A stretch of 58,984 nucleotides of DNA from Bradyrhizobium campsiandrae (GTDB lineage: Bacteria > Pseudomonadota > Alphaproteobacteria > Rhizobiales > Xanthobacteraceae). Numbering within the stretch: position 1 is the first letter of the stretch; each line of letters opens with the position of its first letter. The stretch lies in contig NZ_JAANIH010000056.1 of NCBI RefSeq assembly GCF_014529705.1, positions 1-58,984 of the forward strand. The letters run 5' to 3'. The notes below the pieces were generated by a model. It worked only from the letters and a program-made list of their open reading frames with translations, made no database searches and was not told the DNA's origin. Below are positions 1 through 7,469 of this stretch, piece after piece. The position numbers and the translations under genes were made by a program.

Positions 1-928
1 CGGAAGTGCCGCCGCCGTCAGCGAAGCCGCCACCGCCACCGGAAGCGGTCGAGTAGGCTTGCACATAAGACGCCATCGCGTCGTTCACGGACAACATGGA
101 CGAGGCGTTGCCGCCCGCGCCGGCCGTTCCAACAGCGGGATAGCCGTTGCCGGACGACGAACCGCCGCTGCCACCGGTGGCGGACTGGTTCAGATACAAT
201 TGGCCCGTCGTCGAACCGGAGATGATGTTATTGGCGTTCGCAGAGGCGCCATTGCCGCCGCTGGCGCCGTAGTAACCGTTGCCGCCCGATCCGCCGCTGA
301 TGTTGCCATAGACCTGGACGTAGCCGCCGTTCGAACTTCCACTCGCCGCGGCCGTCGCAAGTCCGCCACCGCCGCCGGTCCCGCCAGCGTAATAAGCATC
401 GCCGCCACGTCCGCCAGAAGCATATGCGTTGCCGAACGCGGGTGAGGCGTCTCCGGTTGCTGCCGAGCTCGTCGCCGTCGCCGACCCACCCTGACCGCCC
501 GCGCCCCCTGGTCCGCCAGTGCCGGGCGAATAAGAACCGCCGCCAGACCCGCCGAATGCATTAGACGTCGCAGAGGCGGATCCGGTGGCCACAGAAGTAT
601 TCGTAGATGCGGCGGCGTCGCCTCCTGCACCGCCCGGACCGGCTGCGCCGCCCGTCGCTCCAGCTCCGCCAGCGCCTCCGGAACCGCCGTAGGCTGTCGC
701 GTCATTGCTGCTATCACCAGGGCCGGCCGCGGATGCGTTAGCTGGTCCGCCGGCACCGCCAGGACCACCTGGATCATTTGGGTTTACGCCATTCGCTCCG
801 GTGCTGCCGTTAGCGCCGAATTGGGTGTCACTCGCGGCAAGGGCCTGTTCGGGCGCCGAGAATGCAACGAGAGCAATCGGTAACGCTGAGGTGAGAAGCA
901 AGCGGCGAAGAGCTGATTTAATGATCAT
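1..928 (-). CDS. Secreted glycine-rich protein, C-terminus outside window
   Basis: Reading from ATG at 928 the frame stays open to the window edge, 309 codons. The first 31 residues form a signal peptide: an Arg-containing start, a hydrophobic run with LLLTSALPIALVAF, then a likely cut after ALA. The rest is low-complexity Gly/Ala/Ser/Asn sequence with repeated GGAGG, GGSGG and GGNG patches, giving a long flexible exported protein. Such proteins in rhizobia are usually surface or matrix proteins of unknown role. No enzyme motif is visible in this part. No strong ribosome binding site precedes the ATG. The start rests on the signal peptide. Confidence 0.8.
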   Translation of the reverse strand, partial: MIIKSALRRLLLTSALPIALVAFSAPEQALAASDTQFGANGSTGANGVNPNDPGGPGGAGGPANASAAGPGDSSNDATAYGGSGGAGGAGATGGAAGPGGAGGDAAASTNTSVATGSASATSNAFGGSGGGSYSPGTGGPGGAGGQGGSATATSSAATGDASPAFGNAYASGGRGGDAYYAGGTGGGGGLATAAASGSSNGGYVQVYGNISGGSGGNGYYGASGGNGASANANNIISGSTTGQLYLNQSATGGSGGSSSGNGYPAVGTAGAGGNASSMLSVNDAMASYVQAYSTASGGGGGFADGGGTS

Positions 929-1193
929 GAGACGCCCCGGGATTTAAATTTTAATCGGAGAAAGTCGCGGTAACGCAATTTTAATGATTACATCAAAAGC
1001 ACAACTATGCGATAAGTCAATACTCCAGTCGGTGCGCCATCGCGATCATGCTCCTTTTCTCTATTCCGAGCTATGTAAGCCGTTGGGTTCTTTCGAGCCT
1101 GACGCCGTGTCGGCATCTGACCTGCATGTCCCGGCTACCGTCGGTCTCAGAGACCGGAATACCGCACCGTCTCGCTCATTTTGACGCGCTGGT

Positions 1194-1523
1194 TCAACGT
1201 GCCGGCTGAATGATTGCGAAGATTTCAATTGTCGTCGTCTCTGTGTGGCCCAGCAAGCACATTGAACTCTTCGTCCGATAGCCGCCACGCCCAAATGCGT
1301 CAGCAACGCTATGTCGAAGGCTGAGGAAGTTCAGCTTCTTATCCACCTTCACACCCAATGGCTTTGAATAGCTGTTGAAGAACCTGGAGGCCGCACCGAA
1401 GAAGCCACGCGAGTCGCGGTTAAGTTCAGGAAACAGCCGCCCCTCACCGCGCGGACACCTCTGCGTAATATTGCAGGGAGCCGCGCTTGATCAACTTGCT
1501 GTGGATATCGTAGGCCACGATGA
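1194..1523 (-). pseudogene. Fragment of a tyrosine recombinase (integrase), C-terminal part
   Basis: Translating the minus strand gives a recognisable integrase tail: RLFPELNRDSRGFFGAASRF, then a stretch with LGVKVDKKLNF, then LSLRHSVADAF, then CLLGHTETTT, ending at TGA (1194-1196). Intact relatives read about HSFRHSVADAF and LGHTKATTTGQYG. Here the first catalytic His is Leu, and the region of the catalytic Tyr reads EIFAI, so Tyr is lost. Upstream, the segment containing YDIHSKLIKRGSLQYYAEVS lies in another frame, which implies a frameshift near 1445. It is a dead remnant of an earlier integration and directly abuts the autotransporter relic. Confidence 0.7.
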
Positions 1524-1529
1524 ACGCCG

Positions 1530-3109
1530 ATGGAATTCTCGCCGGCAACGCAGCGGTCGGCAACGCAGCGGTCGGCGGCGGCGCGCTTGCTCCGGGCGGC
1601 GCCGGTGGGCAGCATCTTCGGACCGCTGACGGTCACCGGCAATCTGTCATTCACGGCGACCTCGACCTACATGATCCGGGTCTCGCCCGCCAATGCAAGC
1701 CGCACCAACGTCACGGGCACCGCGACGCTCGGCGGCGGCGGTGGATGCGCTTTCCGGGCCGGCAGCGGCAATTTGTCATCGTCAATTCGAAGGGGGCTCT
1801 CATCGGCACCTTCAATCCCGCCGTCGTCTCCAATATGGCGGACCTTCAATCGACGTGAGACAGCCACGACGCGTTCCTGAACATCAACGTGCTGTTCTCG
1901 ACGCCGAACGGGCCGCTCAACGTTAACCAGCAGAACGTCGCCAACGCGCTGACCAGTTACTTCAACCGCAACGGCGGCATCCCGTTCGCGTTCGCCGCCC
2001 TCAATCCCGCCGGCCTGACGACGGCCTCCGGCGAGTTGCCGACCGCCTCGCAGCAGACGACCTCCGATGCTATGAACCTGTTCATGGGCCTGCTCACCGA
2101 TCCCTTCGTTGCGGCGTGGCAATCCGGCGGCCCCGTCGGGCCGGCGCGACACCCTATGCCGAGAAGGTTGACGCGAGCGCCTACGCCGCCAACGGCAAGG
2201 CCCGCATCAAGGACGAGCGCGACGCCTACGCCGCGATCTATCGCAAGGCGCCGCTGGCGCAAACCTACGATCCGCTGGAGCGTCTGGGCGGCGGGCTTCG
2301 GCGGCGCGCAGACCGCCCATGGCAACGCCTCACTTGGCTCCAACGCGGCGACCAGCCGGGTGTTCGGGACGGCCGAGGGCCCCGACTATCTGTTCTCGCC
2401 GAACACGCTTGCCGGCTTTGCGCTGGCCGGCGGCGGCACCAATTTCGCGGTTGCAACGGCCTTGGCACCGGCCGCTCCGACCTGTTCCAGGCTGCGCCTT
2501 CGTGCGCCACACTAACGGGCCTGCCAATGTCTCGGCGGCGCTTGCATATGGCTGGCAGGACGTCACGACCGACCGCACGGTGACGTTCGCCGGCATCGAC
2601 CAGCTCCGCGCCCGCTTCAACGCCAACGCCTTCTCCGGCCGCGTCGATGGCGGCTATCGCTTCGTCTCGCCGTGGATAAGCTTGGGCGTCACGTTCTACG
2701 CCGCCGGACAGTTCACCACCTTCGACTTGCCGGCCTAGCCGAGCAGGTTCTCTCGGGCACCAACACCTTCGCGCTGGCCTATGGTGCGAGAGCGTCACCG
2801 GTCCGCGCAGCGAACTTGGCGTCCGCACTGACAAGCCCTTCGCCTCACAGGACGCGATCCTGAAGCTGCGCGGCCTCTTCGCCGCTCGACTTCAACTCCG
2901 ACCGCACGGTCGGCGCCAGCTTCCAGACGCTGCCGGGCTCAAGCTTCGTCGTCAACAGCGCGGCGTAAGCGCGCGACCCCGCCCTGACCACGGCTTCGGC
3001 CGAGATGAAATGGTTCAGCGGCGGGTCGGCGGCAGCGACCTTAGAGGGCGAGTTCTCCGCCGTCACCCGCTCCTACGCAGCCAAGGGCGTGGTGCGGTAT
3101 CAGCGGTGA
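1530..3109 (+). pseudogene. Autotransporter outer-membrane beta-barrel protein, frameshifted relic
   Basis: Pieces in all three frames assemble into one autotransporter C-terminus in the right order. About 1600-1740 reads GSIFGPLTVTGNLSF. About 1889-2130 reads STPNGPLNVNQQNVANALTS, then an FAALNPAGL/TASGELPTASQQ segment. About 2160-2280 reads PYAEKVDASAYAANGKARIK. About 2290-2450 reads WAAGFGGAQTAHGNASLGSN. About 2500-2735 reads SAALAYGWQDVTTDR. The end has RSYAAKGVVRYQR and TGA at 3107-3109. The family exports a passenger and inserts a barrel in the outer membrane. At least five frame changes make it non-functional. A 15-bp unit GGCAACGCAGCGGTC is doubled near 1545. Confidence 0.8.
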
Positions 3110-3606
3110 TCGTCGCCTAGCCGATGGCCGGTTAGAAGATAGCGAACACCTCAACAGTTCCTCCGGCAGCCGACGTGCTAACATGGGTTCCTTCCCGGGC
3201 GTCGTTCGCATTGGTGCGTTTTCTCGCCAAACTTCGCCCGGTCAAGGGTCTTGACCGCAAGCGGCGGCGTAGCCGCCCTTGACCGAGCGAAGTTTGGCGA
3301 GTTCTTGGCCTCCATTGCGATCGAGGCCAAAATCTGCCGCTCAAGGGGCATTTTCTTGGACGCAGTAGACATAACCATCTGATACCAAATGATTATCTCT
3401 GCGCAATCTCCGCTCGGCGGGTGAGAGACGCAAGGATTCATCGCTTTCTTTGTGCCTGCCCAACCGAATTTTGGATTCTCGAGGTATTTCAACGATCGCG
3501 AAGGACTCGTCGCGAGTCGCCCTAAGTTATTCGAATCCTTGAAATATTTCTGATTGAGGGTTTGGTGGCCTCATGCTCCTTTGGCTCCTCTTGAAAGGAG
3601 CAAACG
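3110..3606. other. Non-coding stretch with a long palindromic repeat
   Basis: No convincing gene lies between the autotransporter relic and the small gene at 3607. The minus strand is open from 3492 to 3178, but much of that frame crosses the inverted repeat at 3223-3301, so its peptide looks like a by-product of the repeat. A Shine-Dalgarno sequence (GAAAGGAG) before 3607 ends the stretch. Confidence 0.5.
3223..3301. repeat. 79-bp palindromic repeat, 26-bp arms
   Basis: Left arm 3223-3248 begins CTCGCCAAACTTCGC. Right arm 3276-3301 ends GCGAAGTTTGGCGAG. The arms are reverse complements over 26 positions with one C/T difference. The 27-nt middle and adjoining arm base hold a second hairpin, GGCGGC-GTA-GCCGCC (3263-3277). 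The size and two-tier palindrome fit an interspersed palindromic element of rhizobial genomes. That identity is inferred, since only one copy was noticed in this window. Confidence 0.7.
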
Positions 3607-3831
3607 ATGACGATGACGATCAAAGTGAAAATCCCGACCGAGACGGCTGCGCTTGTGCAGCAGTACGTGGACGAAGCCCGCCACCTCGACGGCTCGCGCC
3701 TGACCATCGAGGCGCTCGTCGAAATGCTGCTGGATGACGTCGCGCTGGTGGTACGGCGGCCCGGCTGCTGGGAGGCCGCCGCCATGGACGGCCTGCTCAC
3801 GTCCCATGGCTACCAGGACGGGGCTGTCTGA
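3607..3831 (+). CDS. Small hypothetical protein, 74 aa
   Basis: The ATG at 3607 follows a good ribosome binding site (AAAGGAG, spacing about 6). The protein is acidic and probably helical: it starts MTMTIKVKIPTETAALVQQY and ends GLLTSHGYQDGAV. No domain is recognised. Its stop overlaps the start of the next gene by one base (TGATG), so the two are translationally coupled. It probably belongs to the mobilisation segment that continues with the LysM-like protein, replication-relaxation protein and VirD4-type ATPase. Confidence 0.65.
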   Translation: MTMTIKVKIPTETAALVQQYVDEARHLDGSRLTIEALVEMLLDDVALVVRRPGCWEAAAMDGLLTSHGYQDGAV

Positions 3832-4163
3832 TGTCCGGCTTCAAGAGCTTCCTGAAGCGCTGGCTGGTCGATACCCGCGATCCGATTTGGCTGTTGGGTA
3901 TTGTCCTGGTGACATTCGCGGCCACGCACAAGCCCCCCGAGTCCGAGGCGGCCCTCATCAAGATCGATGACCGCGATTCTTTCGAGTGCCCGGACAACGG
4001 CTGCTGGTGGAAGGTCCGGTCCGACATGACGTGGGCCGAACTGGCGCAGCGGATCAACGCGGACCCCATCCGGCTGCAGGCTGACAATCCTCAGGTAAGT
4101 CGGGGCGTGGTGCAGGCCGGCCAGCTCATCCGCCTGCGCACCTCGTCGAAGGCTGCACAGTGA
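3831..4163 (+). CDS. Membrane-anchored LysM-like protein, 110 aa
   Basis: The start overlaps the preceding stop (TGATG). Residues about 17-32 (DPIWLLGIVLVTFAAT) form one membrane segment or signal anchor. The C-terminal half, about 65-103, resembles a LysM fold: MTWAELAQRINADP, then IRLQADNPQV, then VQAGQLIRL. LysM domains bind peptidoglycan, so this is likely a periplasmic protein held in the inner membrane. Two Cys (FECPDNGCWW) precede the domain and may form a disulfide. The role in the element is unknown. LysM is called by pattern only. Confidence 0.65.
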   Translation: MSGFKSFLKRWLVDTRDPIWLLGIVLVTFAATHKPPESEAALIKIDDRDSFECPDNGCWWKVRSDMTWAELAQRINADPIRLQADNPQVSRGVVQAGQLIRLRTSSKAAQ

Positions 4164-4204
4164 GACTGCCTGCCCAGCTTCGGTGGGCAGGTTTTCACGA
4201 AGAA

Positions 4205-4317
4205 ATCCCGCCGCCGCCGCACTTCCTCGCATTCGCCGCGACCTGACCAAGCCCGTTCCACGAGTGTTTCACGGACTTGGTCAGGTCGCTCATCGGAGCG
4301 GGCGGCGGCGGCGGGAT
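4205..4317. repeat. 113-bp nested palindrome, possible oriT or replication origin
   Basis: Two inverted repeats are nested. Outer arms 4205-4220 (ATCCCGCCGCCGCCGC) and 4302-4317 match perfectly over 16 bp. Inner arms 4238-4256 (GCGACCTGACCAAGCCCGT) and 4271-4289 match over 19 bp with one mismatch, around a 14-nt loop. The structure lies just upstream of genes for a replication-relaxation protein and a VirD4-type ATPase. That position and shape suit an origin of transfer or a relaxase nick region, but no relaxase gene is in view and function is inferred. Confidence 0.6.
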
Positions 4318-4344
4318 CATCGAGATGAGTAGCAGGAGTATTGG

Positions 4345-4980
4345 ATGAAGATTACTGAGCGAGATATTGCGCTTCTGTTGTGGATCAATTCGTTCGGTTT
4401 CGTGACTGTTTCGCAGGTCGCAAAATGGATGGGCGGCGTGGACTTCAGTACGGCAGCCAGGCGGGTTCGGGTGCTGATCGAGGCCGGTTTGCTTCGGCGC
4501 GTCAAATCCCAAATCCTGAGCGCAACTCCCATCATTCTTACGCCCAAAGGGGCGCTGGTGGCGGGCGACGGTTTGCCTCCGCTCAAGGGCATCCGTGCTG
4601 GCGAATTTCGCCATGACGCTCTTCTCGTTGACGTGGCGCGCGGTCTAACGGCGAAATTCCCCGGCTCGTCGTTCGAGCCGGTGCGACGGATTCGTCATGC
4701 CAGCGGCGCAACCGAAACAAGACACCTTCCGGACGGCTATCTGCATCACGGCGGCGCCCGCTTCATCGTCGAACTGGAGCTGGCGGTCAAATCAAGGCGC
4801 CGTCTGGCGGCAATCATGGCCGACCACACCGCCGATCTCGGGGCGAAGGAGGTTTGGTACGTCACCGACTCCGCCATGGTGGCCCGGGCTGTTTCCCGTG
4901 CGAGCGCCGGTCTCGACCATGTGAGGATCGTTCGGCTCAGCAAGGATGTGTCAAACGAAGCGTCAAAGGAGCATGTGTGA
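4345..4980 (+). CDS. Replication-relaxation family protein, 211 aa
   Basis: The ATG follows CAGGAG at a good distance. The N-terminal 60 residues are a winged-helix DNA-binding domain (ERDIALLLWINSFGFVTVSQ, then ARRVRVLIEAGLLRRV). The middle has the family's pattern HDALLVDVARGL, then ETRHLPDGYL, then FIVELELAVKSRRRLAAIMA, which looks like a restriction-endonuclease-like fold (D-x-E-x-K). Members of this family (PF13814-type) are plasmid or ICE proteins linked to replication or relaxation of supercoils. It follows the nested palindrome and overlaps the ATPase gene by one base (TGATG), so it probably acts on that DNA site. Confidence 0.75.
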   Translation: MKITERDIALLLWINSFGFVTVSQVAKWMGGVDFSTAARRVRVLIEAGLLRRVKSQILSATPIILTPKGALVAGDGLPPLKGIRAGEFRHDALLVDVARGLTAKFPGSSFEPVRRIRHASGATETRHLPDGYLHHGGARFIVELELAVKSRRRLAAIMADHTADLGAKEVWYVTDSAMVARAVSRASAGLDHVRIVRLSKDVSNEASKEHV

Positions 4981-6737
4981 TGGCGGACCAGACAGAAAAC
5001 CGTCCGGTGGATGCACCGACGTTTGCATTGACTGCGGTCGTTCTCTTCGTGGCAATTTCAGCTGCTACCTTGGCGTTGACGGGTATCGGGCTTGTCTCGG
5101 CGCTGGTCGCCGTCGGCATCTGCCGATTTTTCGGCCGACCGCACTTGGCATTCGCCCTCCTCGCCGTCGCCGCGGCGCTGCTGGCGTTCTCCCTTTCGCA
5201 AACTCCATATCCAAGCGTCTGGATGATCGCTTTTCCGGCGTATTGGGCGACACTGCGCCACGGCACTTTCCCGGCGGTCACCGCGTTGATTTGGCTGGAT
5301 CCCACCGAATTGCCGTTCGACAGGCTGGCGCTCATCGCTGTCGGCATGATCGCTGGAGGAGCTTTCGAGTTGGTCGCCCATGGCCGGCGAAACTCCCGCC
5401 TAACGCTCTTACTACGGAATGGGGGAACGCCCCCCGTCAGACGCGCGCCAATTGCCTACATATGCGCTTGGCTCGCGCAGCGCATGCCGGCGTCGCTCCG
5501 CCGGAACTACACCCTGATCGGTTCACATCTCGCAATTGGATTTTGGCTCTGGTTTAGCGACGCAGATGCGAACCATCATGTAGGGATTTCTGGTTCTACC
5601 GGAAAAGGTAAGACCGTCGTCGTCGCGAATTTCGTTGAAGCAAGCATACGCCGCTGCCAACCCTCGGTGTTCGTCGATGGCAAGGGCGATGAAGAATTCG
5701 CCGAGCGGGTTCGCAAGTTTGCGAAGGGGCAAGGGCGCCCCGTCTACATCTTCAATACCCTCAACCTTCAGAATAGCTGCGCTTACAACCCGCTGGCCTA
5801 CGGGGATTACACGGCAAAAGCTGATCGCATCATGAAGTTGCGCGAGTGGACGGAGCCACACTATGAGTCCCTCGCGAAGGCGTTTCTGCAAACGGCCTTC
5901 AAGGTGCTTGAGTTCGAAAATCGCCCCGTCGATCTTGTGCAGTTGTCAGACGTGCTCTCCGTCAACGCCCTGCTGAGAATTGTCGGACGACGGGGCTTTT
6001 CCGATCCAAAGCGGCAGGCCCTGGTCAGGGAAATCAACGAGCACGCTGCTGCGGAAAAAAGTGCGATAGACGGCCTGCGGGCGGATATTCGCTTCCTGAC
6101 GAACAGTTCGCTCGGGGTCCTGTTCGATACCGAACGAGCCCGGCGCGAAGGCCGCCAGGTTTTGAACCTCGCAGATGCGAGGCGGGAGGGAGCAGCCGTC
6201 TACTTCGTGTTGCCTCCCTTGATGTTTCAAAACGCCGCCAAGGTCATCGGCCAATTGGTCATCAACGACCTCAAAGCGGTTGCTACCTCCTCTCGCTCGA
6301 TCTGGAAGCTGTTTTTCGACGAATTCAGTGTGTTCTCGTCCGCCAATGTTCTGAATCTGATCAACATGGGCAGGACGTTCGGCGTCTGCGGCGTTTTGTC
6401 GACGCAGAGCCTCGCGGACTTCGACGCTGGCGCGCCCGAACTCGGTTCCGCTTTCGGCCGCCAAGTCCGGGCCAGCATCAACACGTTCATCTGCTTTCAA
6501 ACGAACGATCCGGACGACGCAGACACCCTGAGCCGCTGGGCGGGTACGAGTTCGGGCATCGAATTAACAGCTCAGATGCAGGGCGATCGCTTTACCGGCC
6601 AGGCTTCGGCTCGCGCGACCCGGCAGTTCCGGGCGCACCCTGACGATCTCAAGGCCCTTCCCAAGGGTCGCGCGTATGTCTTCAACAAGAACAACGGCAC
6701 GGCGGCGCTGATCGCGGTCAGAAAAGGCGCCATCTGA
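4980..6737 (+). CDS. VirD4/TraG-type DNA-transfer ATPase, 585 aa
   Basis: The ATG at 4980 overlaps the previous stop. The N-terminal 130 residues hold four or so membrane segments (LTAVVLFVAISAATLALTG, LAFALLAVAAALLAF, LALIAVGMIAGGAF). Walker A is GSTGKGKT at about 205-212 and Walker B is LFFDEFS. The end of the ATPase core reads AYVFNKNNGTAALI. The family is the type IV coupling protein, an inner-membrane hexamer that pumps DNA or protein substrates to a secretion channel. No mating-channel genes adjoin it. It may serve mobilisation with a helper system, or be a solo remnant. Confidence 0.85.
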   Translation: MADQTENRPVDAPTFALTAVVLFVAISAATLALTGIGLVSALVAVGICRFFGRPHLAFALLAVAAALLAFSLSQTPYPSVWMIAFPAYWATLRHGTFPAVTALIWLDPTELPFDRLALIAVGMIAGGAFELVAHGRRNSRLTLLLRNGGTPPVRRAPIAYICAWLAQRMPASLRRNYTLIGSHLAIGFWLWFSDADANHHVGISGSTGKGKTVVVANFVEASIRRCQPSVFVDGKGDEEFAERVRKFAKGQGRPVYIFNTLNLQNSCAYNPLAYGDYTAKADRIMKLREWTEPHYESLAKAFLQTAFKVLEFENRPVDLVQLSDVLSVNALLRIVGRRGFSDPKRQALVREINEHAAAEKSAIDGLRADIRFLTNSSLGVLFDTERARREGRQVLNLADARREGAAVYFVLPPLMFQNAAKVIGQLVINDLKAVATSSRSIWKLFFDEFSVFSSANVLNLINMGRTFGVCGVLSTQSLADFDAGAPELGSAFGRQVRASINTFICFQTNDPDDADTLSRWAGTSSGIELTAQMQGDRFTGQASARATRQFRAHPDDLKALPKGRAYVFNKNNGTAALIAVRKGAI

Positions 6738-7059
6738 GAAAATGCAATTTCTTCAACAGTGGACGTTCAAACCGGTGGGCAAGTGACTGGTCAGCCCCAA
6801 CGCGGCCTGCGCCATCTTCTGACAGGCGAGAAGTCACCCTTCGACCCCGACGACGACAGGCGCGATCCGTTGTCGTCGGCGTGCACGGCCGCCAGCGCGC
6901 ATCACCTGCCAGTCGGACATCTTCGCTTGCGCGAGCATCTGGAGAGGCTTTAAGCGGCTCTGGAGGCCCGTCACCGAGATCAGGTCGGCGGGCCTCATAC
7001 AGAGAATCTTAGGCCCCCGCTCTTGACCCTCGTTTGAGTTCGGATGACCGTAATTGCGT

Positions 7060-7086
7060 CATCGCTCCCGTTTTCGGGAAGCGATG
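7060..7086. repeat. Stem-loop, CATCGCT-CCCG-TTTT-CGGGAAGCGATG
   Basis: The left strand CATCGCTCCCG pairs with CGGGAAGCGATG around a TTTT loop, with one unpaired base. It is followed closely by the second hairpin at 7115. It has no T-run, so it does not look like a simple terminator. It could be a recombinase or regulator site. Confidence 0.5.
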
Positions 7087-7114
7087 GCCGCACGAGGGCA
7101 GGCGGGCATCCATA

Positions 7115-7166
7115 CCCGTACTGCCGATGGTCATCCCTCGCAGCGTAAGGCCATCGGCAGTGCGGG
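7115..7166. repeat. 16-bp inverted repeat, 20-nt spacer
   Basis: The arms CCCGTACTGCCGATGG (7115-7130) and CCATCGGCAGTGCGGG (7151-7166) are reverse complements except for one T/C position. They lie about 300 bp upstream of the serine recombinase gene and 29 nt after another hairpin. A binding site for the recombinase or its regulator is possible but not shown. Confidence 0.5.
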
Positions 7167-7181
7167 TCCCCTACGTGTCAG

Positions 7182-7433
7182 GTGAAGGCAAAGCAACAAA
7201 GGCCACCGTCGGCCTGTGCTTTCCCGGCACGAACGGCGGGACGACCGCCGAGGCGCACGGAAACCGGTGCGACCTCTGCGGCAACAAAGGCCAACCCGAG
7301 TAGAAAAGGGCTGGTAAAGGCCGATCAAGAAACGGCAACGCCCATTCCGGTCACGGACGCGGAAGTGGACTTGCTGCTGCATTGGGTCGGCGACATACTT
7401 GCGGACCTCATGCGACCGGATACGGACGGGTGA
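7182..7433 (+). CDS. Possible small protein upstream of the recombinase
   Basis: The frame ends at TGA 7431-7433, 36 bp before the recombinase start. Its C-terminal third looks protein-like: TPIPVTDAEVDLLLHWVGDI, then LADLMRPDTDG. The N-terminal part is Arg/Pro/Thr-rich and resembles non-coding translation, so the true start may lie nearer 7315 at a non-ATG codon. GTG at 7182 is the upstream limit. The position fits a small accessory factor for the recombinase, which is speculation. Confidence 0.35.
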   Translation: MKAKQQRPPSACAFPARTAGRPPRRTETGATSAATKANPSRKGLVKADQETATPIPVTDAEVDLLLHWVGDILADLMRPDTDG

Positions 7434-7469
7434 TCCATTCACCCGTCCGTCGCCGACTGGAAGGACACG

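Larger units (their letters stand above)
6738..7181 (+). other. Intergenic region with two stem-loops
   Basis: No firm gene lies between the coupling ATPase and the small ORF at 7182. A GTG-started frame at 6759-6953 (64 codons, with DDDRRDP and ending LREHLERL) is possible but has no clear ribosome binding site. The two strong hairpins at 7060-7086 and 7115-7166 dominate the right half. Confidence 0.4.

Noticed and set aside
190..777. Minus-strand frame of 195 codons in the Gly-rich region
   Set aside because: Different frame from the signal-peptide protein; Pro/Arg-rich out-of-frame product of Gly codons.
3178..3492. Minus-strand 104-codon frame
   Set aside because: Runs through the palindromic repeat and has no clear ribosome binding site; kept only as part of the repeat description.
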